DNA from: Martinezella tropici | GTDB lineage: Bacteria > Pseudomonadota > Alphaproteobacteria > Rhizobiales > Rhizobiaceae | NCBI GenBank assembly: GCA_000799755.1 | Contig: JUHI01000001.1 | Span: forward strand, 1,331,546-1,395,545 | DNA length: 64,000 nucleotides | Reading direction: 5' to 3' | Shown here: positions 9,860 to 19,802 of the stretch, piece after piece | Layout of the letters: each line of letters starts with the position of its first letter | Position numbering within the stretch: position 1 is the first letter of the stretch | Program-made: the position numbers and the translations under genes | Notes under the pieces: generated by a model | Seen by the model: only the letters and a program-made list of their open reading frames with translations | The model's database searches: none | What the model was told of the DNA's origin: nothing

Positions 9860-10810
9860 ATGGACATGCGCAAGCTTGGACGAACCGACCTGTTTGTCGC
9901 CCCCATCGTTTTCGGCGGCAACGTCTTCGGCTGGACGGCCGATGAAAAAACCTCCTATGCGCTGCTCGACGCCTTCTTCGACGCCGGCTTCAACACAATC
10001 GACACCGCCGATGTCTATTCCCGCTGGGTTCCCGGCAACAAGGGCGGCGATTCCGAAGAAATCATCGGCAAGTGGCTGAAGCAGGGCCGCATCTCTCGTG
10101 ACAAGGCCGTCATCATCACCAAGGTCGGATCGGAGATGGGTCCCGGCAAGAAAGGGCTGAAGGCCGACTATATCATCGAGGCCGCCGAGGCCTCGCTGAA
10201 GCGGCTGCAGACCGACCACATCGATCTCTATCTCTCGCACTGGCCGGACCCCGAGACGCCGCATGAGGAATCGCTTGCCGCCTATGCCAAGCTGAAGGAA
10301 CAGGGCAAAATCCGTCATGTCGGCTGCTCGAACCTCGACGCGACGCAGCTCCAGGCTTCGCTCGACGCCGCCGTCGAGGCCGGCCTGCCGCGCTATGACG
10401 TGCTGCAGCCCGAATATAATCTCTACGCCCGCGACAGTTTCGAGGGAGCGCTCGCGGAGCTCTGCGTCAAGGAAGACATCGGTGTCATCACCTATTTCAG
10501 CCTCGCCGCCGGCTTTCTGACCGGCAAGTACCGCACCAAGGCCGATACCGAGGGGCGTGCGCGCGAGGGACGGGTTGCCGCCTATCTCGACGACAAGGGC
10601 CTGCGCATCCTCGCGGCGCTCGACAAGGTCGCGGCCGAAACCGGCGCGAAGCCCGCCGAGATCGCGCTTGCCTGGCTGCTGCGCAAGCGCGGCGTCACCG
10701 CGCCGATCGCCAGCGCCACTAGTCTCGGTCAGCTCGACGCGCTAATCAATTCGGCGAAGCTCTCGCTTTCCGATGACGCCATGCGCCTGCTCGACGCCGC
10801 CGGCGAATAA
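9860..10810 (+). CDS. aldo/keto reductase
   Basis: A 316-residue TIM-barrel oxidoreductase. The start at ATG 9860 follows TTGGAGAGA; an upstream in-frame start at 9797 has no good ribosome site. The catalytic tetrad is visible: D and Y in NTIDTADVYSRW, K in IITKVGSEMG, H in DLYLSHWPDP. The C-terminal SATSLGQLDAL segment is the NADPH-binding loop. It probably reduces aldehydes or ketones; the physiological substrate is unknown. A GNAT gene follows 28 bp downstream on the same strand and may share its transcript. Confidence 0.9.
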   Translation: MDMRKLGRTDLFVAPIVFGGNVFGWTADEKTSYALLDAFFDAGFNTIDTADVYSRWVPGNKGGDSEEIIGKWLKQGRISRDKAVIITKVGSEMGPGKKGLKADYIIEAAEASLKRLQTDHIDLYLSHWPDPETPHEESLAAYAKLKEQGKIRHVGCSNLDATQLQASLDAAVEAGLPRYDVLQPEYNLYARDSFEGALAELCVKEDIGVITYFSLAAGFLTGKYRTKADTEGRAREGRVAAYLDDKGLRILAALDKVAAETGAKPAEIALAWLLRKRGVTAPIASATSLGQLDALINSAKLSLSDDAMRLLDAAGE

Positions 10811-10838
10811 AAGAGGCCAAATAAACAGGGATGGGCCG

Positions 10839-11282
10839 ATGACCGTGACGATCCGAGATGCCAGACCCGAAGACGAAGCGCGCTGGCGCGCGCTCTGGGA
10901 CGGATATCTGGCCTTCTACCGTGTCACCATCGCGCCCGACATCACCGATGCAACCTGGCGCCGGGTCTTCGATCCGGCGTCGGCAATCTTCATGCGTGTC
11001 GCGGAGGTTGACGGCGAGGTGAAGGGCTTCACGCTCTGCATCACGCACGAGGGCACATGGACCCACGCGCCCGATTGCTACCTGGAAGACCTGTTCGTCG
11101 ACGAAATCGCCAGGGGCCACGGCGTCGGCCGGGCGCTGCTCGACGATCTCGTCGCGCTCTGCAAGACGAACGGCTGGTCCCGGCTTTACTGGCATACCGA
11201 AGAGGGCAATGCGACCGCCCGCAAGCTCTACGATACCTATGTCGAGAGCGACGGGCATATCCGCTACCGCGTTATCATCTAA
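10839..11282 (+). CDS. GNAT family N-acetyltransferase
   Basis: A 147-residue protein starting at ATG 10839 (MTVTIRDARPEDEARW). The acetyl-CoA binding motif A is DLFVDEIARGHGVGRALLDDL (R/Q-x-x-G-x-G/A: RGHGVGRA) and motif B follows as WSRLYWHTEEGNATARKLYD. The acceptor amine is unknown. The length is typical for the family. Its last eight bases overlap the convergent gene at 11275–11889. Confidence 0.88.
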   Translation: MTVTIRDARPEDEARWRALWDGYLAFYRVTIAPDITDATWRRVFDPASAIFMRVAEVDGEVKGFTLCITHEGTWTHAPDCYLEDLFVDEIARGHGVGRALLDDLVALCKTNGWSRLYWHTEEGNATARKLYDTYVESDGHIRYRVII

Positions 11283-11889
11283 GCTTCGGAAAGCCCTCAT
11301 AGTGGACGGAATGATCGCCCTCCCAATTGGCCATGCCCGGCTTGGTCAACATGCCGCGCGGGCTGACAAAGCTCTGGATCGTTCGCTTCGGCCGCTCGTG
11401 CCACTGGATGTTGAAAGCCCATAATTTCGGGAAGAAGCAGAGCGATGCATAGGGCAGATGGTCGTGAATCCACCAGGCGAGCTTCTGCCAGTCGCCTTCA
11501 TGGCTGTGGTGATCGATCAGCCAGGGCACGACGATGCAAACCGCAGACCCCATGCAGCCGTCGAGATCGCGCATGTCCCAGATGTGATGCGCGGCGGTAT
11601 GAGGATTGGTCGAGCAGTTCAACCCGTTCCTGTTGCCGAACTCGTTGACCGCGGGTGAGCGATAACCGGAGCGGATATGTAGCCGGCCAAAGGTCGCCTC
11701 CAGCGGCTCCAGCAATTCCTCGCAGAGCCTGCGGCCCGCCTCGATCGCCAGATCCGGGTCTTCCGGAATATTGGGGATGCGATAGAAATCAGCGATTTCC
11801 GAATGCAGGAAATCGCGAAAGAAGAAGTTCTTCGACAGTCTAACCCGGCCAAGATCCTCGAGCCCCTTCATCGATCCCGGTTTTCTCAT
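11275..11889 (-). CDS. uncharacterised protein, possible peptidase M15-like fold
   Basis: A 204-residue soluble protein. Residues about 88–118 read IRSGYRSPAVNEFGNRNGL, then NPHTAAHHIWDMRD. This resembles the SGYRS...N...H...D layout of M15/VanY-like DD-peptidases, but the zinc-site spacing is unusual and I would not assign activity. The remainder is rich in aromatic residues (WWIHDHLPYASLCFFPKLWAFNIQWHERPKR). There is no signal peptide, which argues against a periplasmic peptidase. It converges on and overlaps the GNAT gene by eight bases. The function is unknown. Confidence 0.7.
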   Translation of the reverse strand: MRKPGSMKGLEDLGRVRLSKNFFFRDFLHSEIADFYRIPNIPEDPDLAIEAGRRLCEELLEPLEATFGRLHIRSGYRSPAVNEFGNRNGLNCSTNPHTAAHHIWDMRDLDGCMGSAVCIVVPWLIDHHSHEGDWQKLAWWIHDHLPYASLCFFPKLWAFNIQWHERPKRTIQSFVSPRGMLTKPGMANWEGDHSVHYEGFPKLR

Positions 11890-12003
11890 CGTTGCAATCC
11901 CCTTCTGAAATCATCCGATCAGTCGAGACGAGTTATCGCATCATCGCCACCCGAATTCTGTCAGCAGTCGCGCAGTGCTCGTTCCAAAGCAATTTCGAGC
12001 GCT

Positions 12004-12897
12004 CTAAGGCCCCGTGTATTTGAAGAAATCGATGAAAGCTCTGAGCGCCGGGCGCATCTGGCGGCGGCTCGGATAATAGATGCAGAAGCCGGGATAGGGC
12101 GGGCACCAATCCTCGAGTACACGGATGAGCGTGCCCTCGGCCAGTTCCCGCTGCACGCGGATGTCGAAGAGATAGGCGAGGCCAGCGCCATTCAGCGCAG
12201 CCAGAACGCCTAACCGATCCTCGATGACGATCAGAGGACCATCGACGGCAACGACCAGCTCGCGGCCATCCTTCTCGAACTCCCAGCGATAGATCGAGCC
12301 ATCGGTAAATCGTCGCTTGATGCAACGATGATGAACCAGATCGCGCGGATGCTGCGGCTTGGGATTCTTCTCGAAGTAGGCCGGGGAGCCGGCGATGACG
12401 GTGCGGATGTCGGGCGAGACCTTCACGGCGATCATGTCGCCTTCGATGCTTTCCTCCAGCCGGATGCCGGCATCGTAGCCGTCCTTGACGATGTTGCTGA
12501 AGCCATCCTCGTTGGCGATCTCCAGCGTGATGTCGGGATAGGTGTTGAGGAAATCGCCAAGCCGCGGCGCCATGAGGAGATCAGAGGCAAAGCGCGGCGC
12601 GGTGATGCGCAGCGTGCCTGCCGGACGGCCACGAGTGGCGAGCGTATCCTCCAGCGCGATATCGATTTCCTCCAGAGCCGGCGCCAGCCTTTGAAGCAAT
12701 GCCTGCCCTTCCTCGGTCGGCAGCACGCTGCGGGTGGTGCGGGCGAGCAACCTCACGCCAAGGCTTTCCTCCAGGCTGGACACCGCATGGCTGACCGCAG
12801 ACGGCGCGATCGACAGTTCCTTACCGGCGGCGCGAAAGCTGCGATGGGCGGCGACGGCGGCGAATACCGCGAGTTGGGAAAGCTGCGTTCTGTTCAT
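12004..12897 (-). CDS. LysR family transcriptional regulator
   Basis: A 297-residue protein with the winged HTH at residues 1–60 (LSQLAVFAAVAAHRSFRAAG, PSAVSHAVSSLEESLGVRLL, TTRSVLPTEEGQ) and a periplasmic-binding-protein-like effector domain from about residue 90. It is transcribed away from an aldo/keto reductase gene, the classic arrangement in which the LysR protein controls its divergent neighbour. The 130-bp intergenic region holds AT-rich sequence next to the regulator start, but I could not fix an operator. Confidence 0.93.
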   Translation of the reverse strand: MNRTQLSQLAVFAAVAAHRSFRAAGKELSIAPSAVSHAVSSLEESLGVRLLARTTRSVLPTEEGQALLQRLAPALEEIDIALEDTLATRGRPAGTLRITAPRFASDLLMAPRLGDFLNTYPDITLEIANEDGFSNIVKDGYDAGIRLEESIEGDMIAVKVSPDIRTVIAGSPAYFEKNPKPQHPRDLVHHRCIKRRFTDGSIYRWEFEKDGRELVVAVDGPLIVIEDRLGVLAALNGAGLAYLFDIRVQRELAEGTLIRVLEDWCPPYPGFCIYYPSRRQMRPALRAFIDFFKYTGP

Positions 12898-12925
12898 TGA
12901 TCTAAATTATAGAACAGCTCATTAG

Positions 12926-14023
<1,098 letters not shown>

Positions 14024-14053
14024 CAAATGGGCTGCCTCTCCGGCCCAAGCGAA

Positions 14054-14084
14054 GACACCGGTCGTCAAGGCCGGTGTCATTTTG
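14054..14084 (+). terminator. intrinsic terminator after aldo/keto reductase
   Basis: An eight-base-pair stem (gacaccgg at 14054–14061 with ccggtgtc at 14071–14078), a nine-base loop and then attttg. It lies 30 bp past the stop codon at 14023. Confidence 0.7.
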
Positions 14085-14277
14085 GGACTGAAAAGAAAAG
14101 TGAAGCCTCGCCGATGCGTGGCCGAACATGCGATTCGCCTGATCTACAGCCTCTTTCAAGCTTCTAGGCAGATCGTCATGGGCGCAAAGCTTATGCCGCC
14201 GCTCGACGCTCGGTTGACAAACGGGTTCGAAATTTGAAGATTGCCGCCATCAAAAACGGGCAGCGTGGGGAGGACTT

Positions 14278-17200
14278 ATGTCTAAGCGCGCGTTTATCGG
14301 CTTCTCTGCTTTTCTTCTCGCCGCTTTCGCATCTCTGAGCCCTTCGTTGGCCGCGGATGTCAAGCGCCAGGTGGTGACCACCAAGGACGGCGACTACTTC
14401 GGCTTCGATCTGCGCACCGAGCAGAACGTGACGCTGGATCAGTGCTCCGCCTCCTGCATCGCCGACAAGTCCTGCAAAGCCTTCACCTACAATCCCAAGG
14501 TGAAGTGGTGCTTCATGAAGTCGGACTTCAACCAGCTCAACAGCTTCCCCGGCGCGATCGCCGGCAAGATCGTCGAGACGGCTGCCGCCAGCGAACCGGA
14601 TATCGGCGCTGCCCCTGCCCTCTCCTTCCTCTCCGACAATTTCGTCCAGAGTGCGCGCGATGCCAAGAGCACGCTGACGCTCGGCGACGAACTGAAGGGG
14701 CAAGGCGTCGAGAGCCTGATCGCTCTTGGCCGCATCGAGCTCACCTCGGGCAATGTCAATGATGCCCTCAACGCCTTCCAGGGCGCGCTTTCGCTCAACC
14801 CGGACGACGGCGATTTGTGGATCGAAATGGCGCGTGCCGCCAATACGGTCACGAACGATACCTCGGTTTCGACCAAGGCGGCCTATGCGGCGCTCAACGG
14901 CTATCAGTTGACCCGCACTAAGACCAGCCGCGCCGACGCGCTGACCGTTCTTGCCGAGTCGCTGAAGAACGCGCAGAACTATCGCCCGGCGCTCAATGCC
15001 TACAAGGCGAGCCTCAATCTCGTCAGCTCCGCGGCCGTCCAGGCGGCCTATAACGATCTTCTGGCCCGCCAGGGCTTCCGCGTGACAGGCAATACGCTCG
15101 ACAACGACAATGCCTCGCCGCGCGCCTGCGTGCAGTTCTCCGAGAAGCTGGTGAAGAGCGGCGTCGACTACACCCCGTTCGTCACCCTCAATGGCGCGGC
15201 GCCGAAGGGCGTCGACGCCAAAGACAACCAGATCTGTGTCGAAGGCCTGGAATTCGGCCAGCACTACCGCATTTCGCTGCGCGCCGGCCTGCCTTCCTCG
15301 GTGGATGAAAACCTCGCCTCGCAGGTCAATGTCGACGTCTACGTTAAGGATCGCGCCGCTTCGCTGCGCTTCACGGGCGACAATTTCGTTCTGCCATCGA
15401 CCGCCCGCCGCGGCATCCCCATCGTTTCGGTCAACGCCAACACGGCCAATCTCAAGCTCTACCGCATCGGCGACCGCAATATCGCGCAGCTTCTGAACAA
15501 TTCGCAGTTCCTGACGCAAGTGGACAGCTACAGCGCTCAAACCATTCAGGACACGAATGGCGAGCTGGTCTGGCAGGGCTCGATCGAGATCAAGCAGGAA
15601 CTCAACAAGGAAGTCGCGACCAGCTTTCCGGTCGACGAAGTCCTGCCGAAGCGCAAGCCCGGCGTCTATGTGCTGACGGCGGTCGCGCCCGACAGCGGCG
15701 GCCATGAGTGGGACCCGCAGGCGACGCAGTGGTTCGTCGTTTCCGATATCGGCGTCACGACCTATGCCGGCACCGACGGGCTGAATGTTTTTGCCCGCTC
15801 GCTTGGCAGCGCCAAGCCGCTTGCCGGCATCCAGCTGCAATTGCTCGCCAAGAACAACGAAATCCTCGGCTCGGCGAAGACCGACGATAGCGGCCGCGCC
15901 GTCTTCAGCGCCGGCCTGATGCGGGGCACGGCGGGCATGACGCCAGCCGTCATCACCGCGCAGAACGGCGATCAGGATTATGTCTTCCTCGACATGACCC
16001 GCGCCGGCTTCGACCTTTCCGACCGCGGCGTATCAGGCAGAACCGCGCCCGGCGCGATCGATTTGCTGACCTGGACCGAGCGCGGCATCTACCGCGCCGG
16101 CGAGACGGTGCACGCCTCGGCACTTGCCCGCGACGTCAGCTCGACGGCGGTCGAGAACCTGCCGCTCACCTTCGTCTTCCTGCGCCCCGACGGCGTGGAG
16201 GATCGCCGCATCGTCACCGACAGCGGCAAGCTCGGCGGCTATAATGTCGACCTGCCGCTGCAGCAGACTTCCATGCGCGGCACCTGGACGATGAACATCT
16301 ATACCGACCCGAAGGGCTCCTCCATCGGTTCGCAGACCTTCATCGTCGACGATTTCGTGCCGGATCGCATCGAATTCGACATGAAGAGCGACGCCAAGGA
16401 GATCGAAGTCGGTCAGCCGACGCCAGTCAATGTCGATGGACGTTACCTTTATGGCGCACCGGCTGCCGGCCTCAACCTTGAAGGTGAAGTGACGCTCAAG
16501 CCGACGCGCCAGAGCGATGCCTACAAGGGCTATCAGTTCGGCCTCGCCGACGAAGGCGCCGGCAAGGACAACAATGACGGCGACGACAGCAGCGGCGGCG
16601 ACAGCAAGGCCGAGAGCACGCAAGTGCCGCTCGAAGACCTGCAGGCGCTGGACGAGAACGGCAAGACCACCTTTAACGTCACGATCAACGACACGCCTTC
16701 GACCACGCAGCTGCTGAACGCCAATATCACGGTGCGCATGCAGGAAGCCGGCGGCCGCGCCGTCGAGCGCTCGCTGACCCTGCCCGTCAAGGCAGACGGC
16801 CCGCGCATCGGCATCAAGCCGGAATTCGACGGCAATCTCGGTGAAAACTCGGTTGGCAACTTCCATATCATCGCCGTCGATGCCAACGGCCAGAAACAGG
16901 CCATGCAGGGCCTGACCTGGAAGCTGCTCAGCGTCGAGCGCAATTATCAATGGTATCGCGACGGCAGCAGCTGGAAGTTCGAGCCGATCATGTCCACCAA
17001 GCAGGTGGCTGTCGGCACGGTCAACGCCACGACGGACGGCGCGGCGATTTCCATGCCCGTCACCTGGGGCCGCTATCGCCTCGAGGTTTCGACGGCCGAT
17101 ACCAATGGCCCGCAATCCAGCGTCGAGTTCAATGCCGGCTGGTATGTCGCTTCCACCTCGACGGAAACGCCGGATGCGCTTGAAATCGCGCTCGACAAGG

Positions 17201-19794
17201 CAAGCTACCGCATCGGCGATACCGCCAAGCTGAAGGTCACCTCGCGCTATGCCGGCCAGCTGATGGTGACGGCCGGTTCGGAAACGCTGATCTCGGTTAC
17301 CAATGCCGATATCGGCGCTACGGGCGGCGAAGTCGATATCCCGGTCACCGCCGATTGGGGTGCCGGCACCTATCTGACCGCGACCCTTTTCCGCCCGGGC
17401 GATGCCCAGGAAAACCGCATGCCGATGCGCGCCATCGGCATCAAATGGGCGCCGGTCGATCCCGGCGACCGCAAACTGCAGATCAAGATCGACGCGCCTG
17501 AGAAGACACTGCCGCGCCAGCCGCTCAACGTCGCCTTGCAGGTTGCCGGCGCAGGCGCCAACGAAGATGCCTACATCACGATCGCGGCCGTCGATGTCGG
17601 CATTCTCAATCTGACGCGCTACCAGCCGCCGGCACCGGACGACTGGTATTACGGCCAGCGTCAGCTCGGCCTCGAAATCCGCGATATCTATGGCCGCCTC
17701 ATCGACGGTTCGCTCGGCGCAACTGGCAAGCTGCGCACCGGCGGCGATGGCGGACAGGTCGCCCTGCAGGCGAGCCCGCCAAAGGAAAAGCTGGTCGCCT
17801 TCTTCTCCGGCCCGATCAAGCTCGATGCCAGCGGCAAGGCCAATGTCAGCTTCGACATCCCGCAGTTCAACGGCACGGCGCGGCTGATGGCGGTTGCCTG
17901 GTCGAAGGCCGGCGTCGGCCATGCGACACAGGACGTGATCATCCGCGATCCTGTCGTCGTCACGGCGAGCCTGCCGAAATTCCTGGCGCCGGGAGACAAG
18001 GCGAACCTTCGCCTCGACGTCGCCAATACCGATGCTCCTGCCGGCGAATATACGCTCGCTGTTGCCGGCAACAGCGCGGTCACCGTCGATGCAAGCGCCA
18101 CACAGCAGAAGATCAACCTGCAGGCCGGCGGTAAATACAATATCACGCTGCCGCTGACCGGCGGACAGCCCGGCGACGGCACGGTTTCGATCAAGCTGTC
18201 GAATGCTTCCGGCATGTCGCTCGATCAATCGGTCGATATCCCCGTTCGTCCGGCCCAGCTGCCGGTCACCGAACGGCGCATCATCGCGCTTGCGCCGGGC
18301 AAGAGCCTGACCGTCAATGCCGACCTTCTCGCCGACAGCGTGCTGCCGGGCGCCTCGGTCAGTCTCAATGTCAGCCGTTCCAATGCGTTCGACATACCCG
18401 GCCTGTTGATGAGCCTCAGCCGCTATCCCTATGGCTGCGCCGAACAGACGGCGAGCGGCGCGCTGCCGCTGCTCTATTTCAGCGATATGGCGGTCAAGAA
18501 CGGGCTTGCGGACGATGCCGAGATCCACAAGCGCGTGCAGGACGCCATCTATCGCGAAATGTCCTACCAGTCGTCCACCGGCAGCTTCGGTCTCTGGAGC
18601 CCCGGCTCGGGCGATCTCTGGCTCGACTCCTACGTGACCGACTTCCTGACCCGCGCCCGCGAGCAGAAATACAACGTGCCGGATCAGGCCATGGTGCAGG
18701 CGTTGGAGAACCTCCAGAACGCGCTCAGCGCCAATACCAACGTCAAGGATAACGGCAACGAGATCGCCTATGCGCTCTACGTGCTGGCACGCAACAAGAA
18801 GGCCTCGATCAGCGATCTGCGCTACTATGCCGACACGATGCTGAACGACTTCCCGACGCCGCTCTCCAAGGCGCATCTGGCGGCGGCCCTGTCGCTCTAT
18901 GGAGATGCACAGCGCTCGCGTAACATCTTCATCGACGCCCTGCAGATGTCGCAGAAGGCGGCGGCGACGAAGGTCAGCTTCGTCCGCTCGGATTACGGCT
19001 CGTCGCTGCGTGACGGCGCCGCCGTGCTGGCGCTTGCCGCCGAAAGCCGCCCGGTGCCGCCGATCATTCCCGAACTCGCAAGCGTCGTTGCCAAGGACTG
19101 GCAGACCAAGAAATATACCAGCACGCAGGAACAGACCTGGATGCTGCTGGCTGCCCGCGCCCTGCAGAACGGCGATGACGGATTGACGCTCAACGTCAAT
19201 GGTGCCGCCCATACCGGCACCTACATGGCGCAAATGTCGGGCGATGCCCTGATGGGGCACTCGCTGACCGTCACCAACACCACCAGCCAGCCGCTTTCGG
19301 CTGCCGTGACCACCTTCGCCGCTCCGGTTGCACCGCTGCCGGCTGGCGGCAACGGCTTCAAGATCGAGCGCAAATACTACACGCTCGATGGCGAGGAGGC
19401 GAATGTCAGCCAGGCGCAGCAGAACGAACGCTACGTCGTCGTGCTGCATGTGACCGAGGACAATGACTGGCCGCAGCGCCTGCTCGTGACCGATCTCCTG
19501 CCGGCCGGCTTCGAGATCGACAATCCGAGTATCGTCAACAGCGCTCAGCTTTCGAACTTCGACTGGCTGAGCGATATCCAGCCGGCTCATGTCGAATTCC
19601 GCAGCGACCGCTTCGTCGCGGCCTTCGACCAGAACGCCGGCGCCGACCGTGACCTGACCTTCGCCTATGTCGTGCGCGCCGTTACCCCCGGCGTCTACGA
19701 CCATCCGGCCGCAAGCGTCGAGGACATGTATCGTCCGCAGTTCTCGGCTCGCACGGCGATGGGCCGCATGGAGGTGCTGGCCGCCCAGCAGTAA
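14278..19794 (+). CDS. alpha-2-macroglobulin family protein with PAN domain, periplasmic
   Basis: A 1838-residue protein with a Sec signal peptide (LLAAFASLSPSLA, cut after A25). It lacks a lipobox, unlike E. coli A2M. A PAN/apple-like module with paired cysteines follows at about residues 30–95 (CSASCIADKSCKAFTYNP, WCFMKSDF), then a TPR-like stretch at about 140–260, then macroglobulin repeats. An acidic Gly/Ser/Asp insert lies near residues 758–780. The thioester-type motif C1387-A-E-Q1390 lies in YPYGCAEQT, before an all-helical terpenoid-fold domain and C-terminal beta domains. Such proteins trap proteases that breach the outer membrane and protect the peptidoglycan. The 3' neighbour, penicillin-binding protein 1C, eight bases away, is the standard partner. 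Confidence 0.93.
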   Translation: MSKRAFIGFSAFLLAAFASLSPSLAADVKRQVVTTKDGDYFGFDLRTEQNVTLDQCSASCIADKSCKAFTYNPKVKWCFMKSDFNQLNSFPGAIAGKIVETAAASEPDIGAAPALSFLSDNFVQSARDAKSTLTLGDELKGQGVESLIALGRIELTSGNVNDALNAFQGALSLNPDDGDLWIEMARAANTVTNDTSVSTKAAYAALNGYQLTRTKTSRADALTVLAESLKNAQNYRPALNAYKASLNLVSSAAVQAAYNDLLARQGFRVTGNTLDNDNASPRACVQFSEKLVKSGVDYTPFVTLNGAAPKGVDAKDNQICVEGLEFGQHYRISLRAGLPSSVDENLASQVNVDVYVKDRAASLRFTGDNFVLPSTARRGIPIVSVNANTANLKLYRIGDRNIAQLLNNSQFLTQVDSYSAQTIQDTNGELVWQGSIEIKQELNKEVATSFPVDEVLPKRKPGVYVLTAVAPDSGGHEWDPQATQWFVVSDIGVTTYAGTDGLNVFARSLGSAKPLAGIQLQLLAKNNEILGSAKTDDSGRAVFSAGLMRGTAGMTPAVITAQNGDQDYVFLDMTRAGFDLSDRGVSGRTAPGAIDLLTWTERGIYRAGETVHASALARDVSSTAVENLPLTFVFLRPDGVEDRRIVTDSGKLGGYNVDLPLQQTSMRGTWTMNIYTDPKGSSIGSQTFIVDDFVPDRIEFDMKSDAKEIEVGQPTPVNVDGRYLYGAPAAGLNLEGEVTLKPTRQSDAYKGYQFGLADEGAGKDNNDGDDSSGGDSKAESTQVPLEDLQALDENGKTTFNVTINDTPSTTQLLNANITVRMQEAGGRAVERSLTLPVKADGPRIGIKPEFDGNLGENSVGNFHIIAVDANGQKQAMQGLTWKLLSVERNYQWYRDGSSWKFEPIMSTKQVAVGTVNATTDGAAISMPVTWGRYRLEVSTADTNGPQSSVEFNAGWYVASTSTETPDALEIALDKASYRIGDTAKLKVTSRYAGQLMVTAGSETLISVTNADIGATGGEVDIPVTADWGAGTYLTATLFRPGDAQENRMPMRAIGIKWAPVDPGDRKLQIKIDAPEKTLPRQPLNVALQVAGAGANEDAYITIAAVDVGILNLTRYQPPAPDDWYYGQRQLGLEIRDIYGRLIDGSLGATGKLRTGGDGGQVALQASPPKEKLVAFFSGPIKLDASGKANVSFDIPQFNGTARLMAVAWSKAGVGHATQDVIIRDPVVVTASLPKFLAPGDKANLRLDVANTDAPAGEYTLAVAGNSAVTVDASATQQKINLQAGGKYNITLPLTGGQPGDGTVSIKLSNASGMSLDQSVDIPVRPAQLPVTERRIIALAPGKSLTVNADLLADSVLPGASVSLNVSRSNAFDIPGLLMSLSRYPYGCAEQTASGALPLLYFSDMAVKNGLADDAEIHKRVQDAIYREMSYQSSTGSFGLWSPGSGDLWLDSYVTDFLTRAREQKYNVPDQAMVQALENLQNALSANTNVKDNGNEIAYALYVLARNKKASISDLRYYADTMLNDFPTPLSKAHLAAALSLYGDAQRSRNIFIDALQMSQKAAATKVSFVRSDYGSSLRDGAAVLALAAESRPVPPIIPELASVVAKDWQTKKYTSTQEQTWMLLAARALQNGDDGLTLNVNGAAHTGTYMAQMSGDALMGHSLTVTNTTSQPLSAAVTTFAAPVAPLPAGGNGFKIERKYYTLDGEEANVSQAQQNERYVVVLHVTEDNDWPQRLLVTDLLPAGFEIDNPSIVNSAQLSNFDWLSDIQPAHVEFRSDRFVAAFDQNAGADRDLTFAYVVRAVTPGVYDHPAASVEDMYRPQFSARTAMGRMEVLAAQQ

Positions 19795-19802
19795 GCGCAG
19801 TC

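Noticed and set aside
16033..19704. A very long open frame (over 1200 codons) antisense to the macroglobulin-like gene
   Set aside because: It mirrors the codon bias of the plus-strand gene, has no ribosome site, and its translation shows repeated low-information residues; the plus strand has a signal peptide and family motifs.
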